A stretch of DNA of 64,000 bases from positions 1,302,001-1,366,000 of the forward strand of contig CP021223.1 of assembly GCA_003999685.1 (NCBI GenBank), given 5' to 3'. Under the pieces are notes generated by a model. The model saw only the letters and a list, made by a program, of their open reading frames with translations. It was not told the origin of the DNA and made no database searches. Source of the stretch: Taiwanofungus camphoratus. Lineage: Eukaryota > Basidiomycota > Agaricomycetes > Polyporales > Taiwanofungaceae. Position 1 is the stretch's first letter; each line of letters opens with the position of its first letter. A program made the position numbers and the translations under genes. Shown here one piece after another: positions 1 through 9,795 of this stretch.

Positions 1-309
1 ATGCCCCTCTTCCTACGCCCCCAGAGAAGAAAATGCGATACAGCCGTACAGACGACGTGCTCCTTGCCAAATACTTCTTGAACAAACCTGAGGGCACCTC
101 CGACAAAATTTTCCAAGCATTCGGTCGAATTGTGAGCTTGACTCGTTCAGTTTGTAGTTCTATCATGTTGATTCAAGATTATGATAAAGCATCCACATCA
201 CCCCTGGAAGGGTTGGCAGGAGCACCATCGTATACACAAAGCTAAGATTGATTTCCTCATTCAGCGGCTCCAAAATGGGGAAAATATCGATGTAGGACCA
301 GAGGAATGA
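1..309 (+). CDS. Rap1-type Myb-domain telomere protein, 3' end only
   Basis: The reading frame is open at the left edge, so only the tail of the gene is here. The first exon reads ...PPEKKMRYSRTDDVLLAKYF..., the start of a Rap1 Myb domain (R-Y-[ST]-x-x-D-D-x-L-L-A). An intron from GTGAGC near 138 to AAAG near 196 joins it to HPHHPWKGWQEHHRIHKAKI, the third helix with its W-x-x-W core. The protein stops about 35 residues later (TGA 307-309). Rap1 proteins bind telomeric DNA or shelterin partners and usually carry BRCT, Myb and a C-terminal RCT domain; I see no RCT after this Myb. Upstream domains lie outside the window. The family call rests on motif resemblance only. Confidence 0.6.
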
Positions 310-556
310 TCTGTTATTCTTGCGTCAAACGCCTTGTTACCCTGTGTCGAGTAGCATCTTGACGGTACATAATTTTCACTATCTTCAATGGTGTACCTTT
401 TCGTGATCGACGATCAGGCTGTAAGGCGACATGGGGTCTGGGAATGATTACAAAGCGTGCCTCAAATCCGTGAGACCGGCCTCGTAGTGACAGTATTGAT
501 TGTCAATTCTATACATCTAGTTCTTCTAAGTAACTTCACGAAGTAGAGCTGTCGCC

Positions 557-2031
557 ATGCCTGCAAGCGAACGACAGTTGGGTTATCTTATGCAGGCGCA
601 GATTGATCAGGTCGGTTCAGAGGACGAAACGTCGCTTTACTCTGCCTGTGCTCGATCACCTGAAGCTGACTTGGACTGCTTGACTTTAGTTTCGCAGAGA
701 CGGGTCAGCGAATATAGTTCTCTTCACATTCGATTCACTTACTTTTAGGAGTTCCTGTCTTAGATATCTCCGCCTACCTAGTTTTCTGAGTCCCGATGAG
801 ACTGAGGCGCTTTTGACCCGCTCGAAGCAGCTGCTCAACAACTTCAGTCTTGAGGACCACCCTCTAGTAAGCCTTCTCTAATCCTTGCTTTCCCTGTCAA
901 GCTCCTGAGGGTCCATAAGACTAAGTTTACTACTGGTGATGACGACCACGTCGGAGATGACTACTTCCTCACGTCCGGGGACAAGATTCGGTACTTCCTA
1001 GAGGAAGATGCTGTAGGTAAGGACAGTAAATTGAATAGGGAGAAGGAGAAAGCTGTCAATAAGATCGGTCATGGTAGGTCATTTCTGGATGTTCGCAACC
1101 TGTGAGCTCAATCGTGATACCTCGTTTCACCCTAAGCGCTGCATGAACTAGACCCTGTCTTCCGGAAGGTCACTCTGGAGAACCCGTCTATGAAGGCTGT
1201 CGTCCGTGATTTGCAGTTCCATCATGATCCTGTCGGTGAGAGCACTGTCTACTGGTATTGTATACCAGCCCAGCACTTAGGCCGTAACATCACTATAGCT
1301 TTGCAGTCTATGGTAATATGTAAACAGCCTTACATTGGTGGAGAAGGTAGGCCGGATCATCACTCATAATGAAATGAGGCTGAGGCTAAAGAAATGCATA
1401 GTGCGGGAGCACAATGATTCGTGGGTTCTTCTGGTGTGGTTTGTCCAAGTTATTCCCTTTAACATTTCTACTATAGGACGTTCCTTGCAAGTGGCCTAGT
1501 ATCTCTTCGGTTTCTTGTTACTGACAATCACGAACACACGTCAGTATACAAACCCACCATCTGCTCTCGGCTTCTGGATAGCTTTGGAGAAATGCACCCC
1601 AGAGAATGGTGCCCTTTCCTTCTTACCCGGCTCGCACTTCACTGCTCCAATCACAAAGCGCTTCGTCCGCCTCCCTGAAGGGGGCACCGGATTTGAACAT
1701 TTGATTCCTCCCGAGAAGGCTCCGAAGAACCCGGAGGGTAAATACATCCTCGAGGCCTGCTTGCCTGGTATGATATCGTCGTAATTTGAATGTGGATGAA
1801 GCTGCTCAACGCGCCTGTCTAGGCGACATGGTTTTGATCCACGGAAGCGTATTGCACAAATCAGAAAAGAACCTCAGCCCTCACACTCGATTCGCATATA
1901 CATTCCATATGATCGAGTCACCCCCACACGCAGTTTACGATGAGAAGAACTGGCTTCAGCCAACACCTGAGATGCCATTCTCTCACGTACTTGACGTTCC
2001 CAACGCCACAGCCGTACCTGTAGGTGTCTAG
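557..2031 (+). CDS. PHYHD1-like Fe(II)/2-oxoglutarate dioxygenase (phytanoyl-CoA dioxygenase family)
   Basis: An oxygenase of the phytanoyl-CoA dioxygenase superfamily, closest in pattern to animal PHYHD1. The exons join into a continuous family-like protein of roughly 300 residues: FLSPDETEALL, DDYFLTSGDKIRYF, NKIGHALHELDPVF, GRNITIALQSMVICKQP, GGEVREHNDSW, YTNPPSALGFWIALE, ENGALSFLPGSH, then PGDMVLIHGSVLHKSEKN and TRFAYTFHMIE. The iron ligands would be H and D of HND (exon 1402-1433) and the His of VLHKS. About eight short introns are needed, including one at 1768-1822 that removes an apparent stop. A 14-nt micro-exon (690-703) joins MQAQIDQ to FRRDGYL. The start could be 557 or the in-frame ATG at 590. 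The typical HQD motif is HND here. Substrate unknown. Confidence 0.8.
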
Positions 2032-2168
2032 GAGACTTGTGACATTATCAACCAGTAACGAGTCGTGTAGCAAAGAGAACAGAGTGCATTTAATAGGTTG
2101 TGAATATGTAGTCTTAGATTTACTGAACGCAAGACAAATTGTTTGTATGTGTAAATTTGTATGGATAT

Positions 2169-4399
2169 TCAATGTATAACGTCTATCTTTGCTGCCTTTG
2201 CTATTTTGTCCGGTGTCAAGCTCCCCAGTTCATCGATGAGAGCAGGCAAGAACGTGCCGCTGCCTTTCACGTCCTCTCTCGCAGCCGCGTGTTCGGATGC
2301 CACTGTCAGCGCGAGGACTCTGGCTCATTTATTAGTGTGTGTCGAGAACGAACAGTGCATTAAGTGGACGAACCCTCCTACCGCAGCAACCAGCATATCA
2401 CCCCTGACCAGCATGCCGTCCTCTGCTGCGTCGCTTGCTCGTTCAGCGGCCTTCTCCATACTGGCGGCCGCACAGAAGATAGCTACACATGTGCCAACCA
2501 TGCAACCCGAGCCTGTGATCTCACCAAGCAGAGGATGTCCGTTGGACAGACGGACCACTGTGGATCCGTCAGAAACCCAATCGGTGACGCCGGTCAAGAC
2601 TACAATGCATCCTACAGCCAAAGTCGTGTATTGAGCATCGATATATGGTTGTGGGAGGGCATGCAACTCGTACTTTCTTTCCGGGCGAGGTCGCGCACGA
2701 ACGTAGCTGGATCAGCAAAGCCTTTTCCGACGCTGTCTACGCCCCTGGATTGGACCTACGAATGTAGCTACCTTAAACATATACTTCCAGGAGAAAAAAC
2801 GAGACGGCTGACCTCAAGCGAGTTAGCGAGCGTCGCCAATTCTCCCGCGTTTCCCTTGATGACGGTCGCCTGCCATGTGTTGAGTAACACTACGGACAAT
2901 CTGAGTGAACCGCTGCCTGCGAAACAAACAAGGAGACGATACCATCCGCTGATGCTTTTCGGTACCGGGAGGCGCCTACACCGACCGGGTCAAACACTAC
3001 CGGCTGCGAATGGGCTGTGAGATCTGGATTGCGCAGCAGACATTCCGCCAAAGCACACCTTGCGGTTGATGTTGGCGTTGCGGCCTGCGGTGCGAGGGTG
3101 AAGTCCATTCACTCTGATCCTTATAATGTGCAAAAAGAAGCGCACCAGCAGCAAGCATCCCGTCCAGGTTTTGGATTGTCCCAAAATTTACCAGGAGAGA
3201 GCCAATTGCCTTGCTGAGATCCTCCATCTCCTCCGGAGCGTTAGCCATGATCGGAGACGCGCCCAACGCGAGTGTAGCATTCGCTGATTGGGTGGTCACC
3301 ACGTTGTTGGTGATCTATGAAAGCATCAAGTCGGGTCCGCCAGGAAGGACAAGAGCGCAGAAAGCCTGACCTGCTGAACCAGAGGGGAGAATTTTCTGAT
3401 AGAAGAAAGCAGGGAGCCAACGCCACTTGTTATGACCTCCGGGTTATACATGGAATTCGTAGGAAGAGAGAAGGTATGCAAGGGATTTGACTTGAATGCT
3501 TGTACGATCGTGGCAATTTTCTTGGCAGAAACAAGAGGCTCAGGAGACGCAACAATATCGCTCACGACTGCCACGCCATCCAGCGCATGCCCTGTGGAGG
3601 AGACTGTCCCATGGAGGCAATGAAGGACATTCGTCGACTTGATGCCAGCTTGATGCCACCGATGATGTTGAGACCGGATTGCACATCATAGTGAACTAAG
3701 AGCATCTACCGATAACAACGGCCTTGACGTCCGTCCCGTCCAGCACCTCTAACATCTCCCCGATGCCTCGAACACCGACGAGCGCCTTCAAGTCCTTCTT
3801 TGTTTGTGTAGACCAAACGGGCCCGACGCCGACATAGTCAGCCCTATCATAGACTGCCTGCTTTACATGCGCGGGCGTGTTGCACGTTACGCCAACGATC
3901 ACATGAGGTGGGAGGAGAGAACGTGCGACATGGATTGGCATGTCGGTCTGCCCAAGATGGACACCGTCGGCACCCATGGCCAGAGCTATGTCAATACGAT
4001 CATTTATGAGAATGGGAACATTGTATTTGCGGCATATGGCTTTGGATTGGCGCGCTATTTCGAGAAACTGGAGGGAGCCGGGTTAAAGGTACTGGCCAGA
4101 TGCAGAGGTATTGACATTCACCTCCGAAGTATCGGCTGTCTTCTCTCGAATCTGCACGAGTGTGACTCCTCCCCTTATTGACTGTGCACGATTTCGAGAC
4201 GCTAAGCAGTAAACATGGACACAGCGAGACAGACTCACTTCTTCAAGGGACTCCAAATAATCCTTTTGCGTCATAAGTATACATGAGTACTTGAATCTCG
4301 CGGTACGACAGTGCCATTACTTGCCTTTCCAGGCGGGAGAAGGTCCCTTCCAGTGACAAGATAGAGTGAGTAGTCTACAATTGGCTTTGAGTGCGCCAT
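2169..4399 (-). CDS. THI6: Bifunctional thiamine-phosphate synthase / hydroxyethylthiazole kinase
   Basis: Catalyses the joining of HMP-pyrophosphate and thiazole phosphate to thiamine phosphate, and salvage phosphorylation of hydroxyethylthiazole. The N-terminal half is the ThiE-type TIM barrel: [76 protein letters not shown]. The C-terminal half is a ThiM-type ribokinase fold: VHxITNNVVT, [49 protein letters not shown], and [14 protein letters not shown], whose GSGC carries the expected catalytic Cys. It ends AAKIDVIH. This domain order is that of yeast Thi6. The start is at [12 protein letters not shown] (CAT 4397-4399), and several short introns interrupt it. I looked for the eukaryotic TPP riboswitch (CTGAGA...ACCTGAT) upstream and did not find it. 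Confidence 0.92.
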
Positions 4400-5506
4400 A
4401 GAGGGATTGACTCGTGAGCGGGTGAGCGGGTGAACGAGGACCGACTCGAATCGATAAATAAGGCAACGATAAGGCAGAGCAGAGATAAGATTAGATAAAC
4501 CCTCGAGAGAAGCAAAATGTTCCCGTGCCCTGGCGCGCGAGAACGATTTTCTTTGTAATATAAATACTCGAACATTTACTTCACGCATTCGTACTGTACT
4601 TAATTCCGCTAGTCATTCGTCCCTTTGAGACCCACTCTTAATTGCGAATCTGAGTTAAATAGTATTCTGCCTAGGGCTGGCCTCGACGTCGTTCCTTTTT
4701 CCGCCATCAATCGTATACATTCTAGCTTGCTGATCGTGTAACGCTTCACGAGAGGCATTCCGACCCGGATATGGAGGTTTGTGCAGGAAAATTGCACTGC
4801 GAGGACCTGCGGATGAGCCGCTCCTCCCCTCCAAATATCAGGAAAAATCAGGGTAGCTCCTGATGCTACGACAACTACAACCAAATCTGTAGCACTATGT
4901 AGTGCCATAGATTGGGGATGTAGCAAATCCAGCTACATATTTACCTGCATTTTTCCTGATGAACGTTCCTCGAAATCCTTCGCACGTAAGACCCAGGTTC
5001 ATGTCGCACGTGTCTCGCTTCAACGAGACGTACAGCATCACGCTCATCCATGTAGTCACCGATGTATCGGAAGGCGCATAATACAGATAGACGCAAGAAG
5101 CAGAACAGGATACAATTCTAGCGAAAGAAATACAGAGTATCGAACACAAGACAGTGAGGTCCAAAGCCAGTCCAATGTGCTGGTACAACAGATAAAGTTC
5201 TAAATAGAAGACAAGAGTTCGCAATAGTCCAGTAGTGTCCAAGAGCACAGCAATCAAGAGGAGTCGTCTAGGTCGAGGTCCGAGTCCGAGCAAAACCAGC
5301 AGTCCGTGTCCAATTTCTCATCTCGAATATTAAAAGATAAAGAGACGTCCGGGAGCCTTCGGCAGTAAAACTTGAGCCGCGGTTCTGCGGCCAACGCGTT
5401 CAATCTGTGTTTCAACTATTCGCAATACAGTAGGACTACTCACCGAAGCGCACTTGCGTATTACAGTCCCTCCCCCCTCACCAGTGAAGAAGAGGAGTGA
5501 CTGATC

Positions 5507-5524
5507 GAGAGCGGCCGTTCTCCC
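5507..5524. repeat. Imperfect CGGCCG palindrome, copy 1
   Basis: GAGAGCGGCCGTTCTCCC is found here and again, identical over 18 bases, at 6639-6656. The first 16 bases are palindromic except for one G/A pair. The centre CGGCCG is the kind of inverted CGG pair bound by Zn2Cys6 regulators. Both copies are preceded, about 30 bases upstream, by a CCCCTCAC tract, so a longer diverged duplication is likely. Confidence 0.55.
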
Positions 5525-6638
5525 GGTCATCCACCCATCCTCGCCCCTGGTGACCTCCCCCACTTCCACTAATATGTGCAGCCGAACCTTGGCGGAAATT
5601 TTTGTGCCGTTTTAACTGTGCGTTGTGTGCGTCAGAGTAAGTAGACTACTAGCTTCTTCTCACAACTCTTAATTGTTTTTTTTTTTTTCAACTCACGAGT
5701 ACGAGGAGTGCTCCTTGTCGCTGACTCACCTAGTCAGCACCGATATTTTTTAAAATTTCATCGCCGTTTATGACCCAGGTATGTGTTTGCATTTCAATCT
5801 TGATAAAATTATGTTCCAGCGTTCGCGCTTCTACCTATTGAACAGTCAGCGACCAACAAGGATAAGCAAATGAAAAGTACTTTACGAAAAAACCAAATAT
5901 TGTCGCGACATTTTCTGTTATGCGCATGGCGCAATTTTGAGACGACAGTTGACCCTTATCCGAGCTTGGGAAGTCGATTCTTCCGACACCGCCCAAGTAT
6001 CCCACAGTCGCTAACCCAAGTACGACGATAGACCCCAAGTGAAGGAAGCCGAATGGTTGTGTCAATAATACGGTATTTCTTGATGGTTTTGCTTCGAAGC
6101 GAAGCACGAATATGTTGGTAATCGGAAGATGTGTTCTGATAAAATGTAAACGAATGCAAAGTTGAAGGGCTGAGAGAGATTGCGATGGTCAGATGGACTT
6201 ACCGTAGTCTTGTAGAAGAGCGCAGTCGGTCCTAAATAAATAAGCATGAATAGATCGGATATCAGTATTATGAGACGAGGTGAATAAGCGAGACATAGTG
6301 AACTGAGAAGACGAATTACAGAACGTCGGCGTTGATGTGTCGGGCGCGGCAATGTGACGCCTTCGGTAATTTTAATCTTGCTGATGCTGGTCGATTTGAA
6401 GGTTTTGAATGACGGAAAATATGTCCTAGAGATATAATGTCGTCAGTAATGGCACTGTGAGATTTAAAAAAAGAGGTTACTTATCTTTTGCCCACGCAAC
6501 CCCCTCCACTCTTCCCCGGTCCCCCGGGGTTCTCTGCGGTTAGTCAAACCCAAATAGAGAAAGGAAGATGCTTATCGTCAATGGCAAGACCTACCCCTCC
6601 GCCCCTCACGACACCGATAATGAGAAGAAATGCGCAAT

Positions 6639-6656
6639 GAGAGCGGCCGTTCTCCC
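6639..6656. repeat. Imperfect CGGCCG palindrome, copy 2
   Basis: Second exact copy of the 18-base element at 5507-5524, in the same gene-free stretch. The preceding CCCCTCAC tract near 6603 and the C-rich sequence after it resemble the surroundings of copy 1. Function unknown. Confidence 0.55.
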
Positions 6657-7631
6657 ACTGCGCACGCCGCCTCACACCGGTGTCTCTAGCCCCCGCCTCC
6701 CTCGTGCGAGATAGTACGATCGAAAATCTGGTTGGGACAGGGATAGGATATTGGCGTTCAGCATTCGTTATGATCCACAGAAAGAAAGAAAAAAGTGGCT
6801 GGAGTTATCGACTTCACCTCTCTAGGACTAAAATATGGATCGCGTTTGGATGTCAGCGCCGCTGTGGTGTGGTTCTTGGAATGAAGTCAGCCTCTTTTGG
6901 ACGCGGCTAGCAGAAGTTAGCACAACTAGGCAGGTCGAACTCACCCGAATATCAAGGATACGTATCGGCTGTGAAGCTTGATCAAAAACCTGTCTCAAAT
7001 ACAAAAGGATGAGATTATCTGTGTGTATGGGTTAGTGTGATATAACGAAAATCGAATACAAAACTAGTCTCAGGAACCAATCGCAACATCGAGTTCATTG
7101 GGTCATGACTTCCTCCCGCGATGCTACGATGGCACCGTCGACTTTACCTCATACTGTTATGGACCTCCTGGTTGTCCAATCTTGTGATCTTGGAATTGCG
7201 CTAGTGACTCGCCGAGGACGAAGACCTGTAAATTCTCAAAACAACGATGTATAAGTGCAGCAAGCGAATCGAATCTGGGATGGACGAGGACGTGGATGGG
7301 GTGTACAGGAAATTGTCCGAGAGGAAAAATGGGATAGGGTGGATGGTGTATATGGGAGACTGTCCAATAGGGAGAAATAGGAGAAAATGACAAACGCAAG
7401 AAATGTTTTTTTGTTTTTCTATTTTCTGGTTTTTTCTTCTTTTTTTTTCTAAGAAAGAAAGCGTAAAATGAAAGAGAAACGAGATGGTGAATGCGACAAG
7501 AAACAGGAAGGTATCACCTTACGAACAGCTTCAGCATTAGGGATCATTCCCGAGACAGTCGAGGCGTCCACCCAAGGCCTAGGATACTTGAATGAACGTC
7601 TCGACGCAAGGGTCACCCCCGCATCCGCCTT

Positions 7632-8210
7632 TCAGCACGCCCGTTGCCGGGCATGCTGATTTAAATCATCTGGGGACGCACTATCACAGGTGTCCTCGTC
7701 CTCCTGAGCAACGACCACGTCCACAAGCAGATACTCGTTCGGCTTGAATCCGGGGACGTAGAACGAGTCGCATTTGACGCATCTCACAGAGGTGACGATC
7801 AGCTTGGGCATTTTTTTCTTTGGAACGACGCGCGAGGAGTGCTTGCCCGAGCTACTGCGATGTGCGAGGGCCGACGGCGGGGGGCTGGGAGCCCTGAGCG
7901 GCCTGGAAGAGCTACTGCGGGAGGGCTTGGAGGGCGGTGACCTCTGCACGCGGCGTTTGATCTTGGGAACGATGCGCGAGGAGTGCTTGCCCGGGCTACT
8001 GCGATGTGCAAGGGCCAATGGCGGGGGGCTGGGATCCCCGAGTAGCCTAGAAGAGCTACGGCGGGAGGGCTCGGGAGGCGGCAAGCTCTGCACGCGGCAT
8101 TCAGGTGGAACAGTGTGGAGGGTGCTCGGACTGAAGTGGACTCGGGGAGAATATCTAAGCTCTTCCTCGGTGGGAACATGGGGAGTAGCAGGAGGGATGT
8201 GAAAGGCCAT
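7632..8210 (-). CDS. Basic Ser/Pro-rich hypothetical protein with internal 48-residue duplication
   Basis: I do not recognise a family. I chose the start at MAFHIPPATPHV (CAT 8208-8210) because the longer upstream reading looks like 5' UTR; this gives 192 residues. Most of it is two tandem copies of a 48-residue unit rich in Ser, Arg and Pro (RRSSSR, SPPP, ALAHRSS, GKHSSR), followed by a lysine cluster. The duplication is in frame and close to identical at DNA level (144-nt unit). After it comes a less repetitive tail with a CVKC pair (VRCVKCDSFYVPGF) and an acidic end (EDEDTCDSASPDD). The sequence suggests a disordered, possibly nuclear, protein. The gene call could be wrong because simple sequence keeps several frames open. 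Confidence 0.45.
   Translation of the reverse strand: MAFHIPPATPHVPTEEELRYSPRVHFSPSTLHTVPPECRVQSLPPPEPSRRSSSRLLGDPSPPPLALAHRSSPGKHSSRIVPKIKRRVQRSPPSKPSRSSSSRPLRAPSPPPSALAHRSSSGKHSSRVVPKKKMPKLIVTSVRCVKCDSFYVPGFKPNEYLLVDVVVAQEDEDTCDSASPDDLNQHARQRAC
7822..8109 (-). repeat. Two tandem 144-bp units inside the 7632-8210 gene
   Basis: The segment starting near 7822 (GGAACGACGCGCGAGGAG) recurs near 7966 (GGAACGATGCGCGAGGAG). The unit of 144 bp keeps the frame and encodes the 48-residue duplicate. The copies differ by scattered substitutions. Confidence 0.7.
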
Positions 8211-9067
8211 AATCAATATAGCTCGGTAAGAGATAATGAGGATGAACTCGGTGGGGTAAGATGGGTGCAGGAAGAAAGATAGTATTGTGTGTTTGACATT
8301 CAGACCTGGCATTTTATATTCGAACCTGTGTTTCACTGCCATCGACATCGCATCCAGACTGTAGGTTGGAACCTCAATCCTACAGTTAGAATCCGAATTC
8401 GGATTCTGACGGTAGAATTGAGGATCCAGCTGGCAACTGGATGTACATGCCATTGCTGGACTCGAGTCAAGTCCCAGATCTCAACTCGGACGAGAGCTCA
8501 CCCCCTTCCAAGTTCGAGGTGATAGAGGCTGTAACCTCGTTCTGTTCTACGCAGAGCACACTTGCTGTCACCAGAAGGGTCCCCAATACGCTTGCAGTGG
8601 ACCAGTCAATTAGCAGAATGCGCGGCGGGCTCCGGACGAAGTAATGCCACTCTGATCTACTCCAGAGAAGGGCAGTTTACTCTAGATGAATAACTAATGA
8701 CTATATCCTTACCATAAAGAGGTTGCCAGCAAACGCGCAGGATCTCAGGTGTCGTTAAGTAAGCAATATATTACACTGGTCTATCGTTACAATGTGCGTA
8801 GCATAGGGAATCGAAGTGCAAGGTATGTGGTACAACGCATCAAAAGAAATGCTGCAAAGGGTTGGCAGCAGGAAGAGCGCCAAGAACGTAGGGGTGTAGC
8901 ATTATCTGCAAGTTGCATAGCGATGATCGCGTATGTGGTGTCCGTGTCTATATATGTGATGCTTTTCGTCGGATATAGAGTCATACGGCGAGATATCATC
9001 TGAGAATCATCGAATAGAAGCGAAGTGCAGTCTGAGCATCGTCACACACAATGGCATTACGAGGCGT
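8211..9067. other. Intergenic, no gene seen
   Basis: It lies between the start of the basic hypothetical gene and the 3' end of the PalI/SUR7 gene. The open frames (for example 8749-9003 plus) resemble nothing I know. It should hold the promoter of the 7632-8210 gene and the 3' UTR of the PalI/SUR7 gene. Nothing else recognised. Confidence 0.4.
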
Positions 9068-9795
9068 CTAGTACACGGCACGGCGGGAGCGGTAGCTCCC
9101 GAAGGTGCCACACAGGCTGGCGAAGAAGGCGAGAAAGAGCGCGACAAGCGCGCCGAGGACGAGCCAGTTTGCGTTCGCGTACTCGGCGTAGGCGCCACGG
9201 TCGCGCACGTGGCTGCGTGCGATGCCGAAGAGGGCCATCTCGATGACCCACACGACGAGCGTGACGATGAAGGCGAGCGAGGAGAGGAGCGTCATGAAGA
9301 CGGTCCCGGCGCGGTGGTAGCTCGCGCCGCAGAGGCCGAAGAGAAAGGCGAGGCCGGAGAGGCCGGCGGCTAGATAAGAGGTGTGAGCACGGTGTGATAG
9401 AAGGCAGGCGTGAAGGGGGGGCGTACCGATTGGGACAAGGATAAGGCAGATGGTAAGATTGTGGAAGGTGCCGTCGTTCAGTTCGCTGTCGCTGTGCGGG
9501 GTATAAGCGCAGATCATCATCGCGGAATGTAAGGGACGTACCCGACGCCGGAAGGAAAGTTCCACCCGACATGGGTTTTAGAGCCGGTGTAGCCAAACAC
9601 ACCAAAGTGCGTGGAGGTGCCGTCGACATTAGTATTGAGGAAGGAGACGGAGTTCCATGTTGGTGCTGATACGGACGCCTAGGTCGAGGTGAGTACGAGG
9701 ATAGGCGATTGTTGTTAGGTGCAACGTACGAAGATGAGTAGCACCATTGCTGCAAAAGTGAGGAAGAGCCCAGGGATAGCGGCGTCGGCGGCCAT
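9068..9795 (-). CDS. PalI/Rim9/SUR7-family four-span membrane protein
   Basis: A predicted plasma-membrane protein of about 190 residues with the layout of fungal PalI/Rim9/SUR7 proteins. The first membrane span is MAADAAIPGLFLTFAAMVLL; then comes an extracellular loop with W-N-S-V-S-F-L and HFGVFGYTGSK, followed by three more spans: TICLILVPIAAGLSGLAFLF, TVFMTLLSSLAFIVTLVVWV and LVLGALVALFLAFFASLCGT. It ends SYRSRRAVY. Four exons are joined by introns near 9679-9729, 9490-9540 and 9372-9425. The start (CAT 9793-9795) opens the first span. Family members act in alkaline-pH sensing or eisosome organisation; which applies here cannot be decided. Confidence 0.78.

Larger units (their letters stand above)
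4400..7631. other. Gene-free stretch, about 3.2 kb
   Basis: I recognise no gene here on either strand. Open frames are short and unlike any family I know; the longest (4895-5293, minus) is merely hydrophobic. The first 200 bases must hold the THI6 promoter. The stretch contains poly-T runs near 5680 and 7410-7450 and C-rich tracts near 5470-5560, 6490-6530 and 6590-6720. It also holds two copies of GAGAGCGGCCGTTCTCCC, listed separately. A non-coding RNA gene or a decayed gene is possible but I cannot support either. Confidence 0.5.

Noticed and set aside
1515-1830. Apparent stop and frame change in the PHYHD1-like gene, first read as a pseudogene
   Set aside because: A normal 55-nt intron (1768-1822, GTATGA...TGTCTAG) restores CLPGDMVLIHG, matching the family exactly.
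4300-4620. Possible TPP riboswitch or leader intron upstream of THI6
   Set aside because: The conserved CTGAGA and ACCTGAT cores of the eukaryotic riboswitch are not present on the minus strand here.
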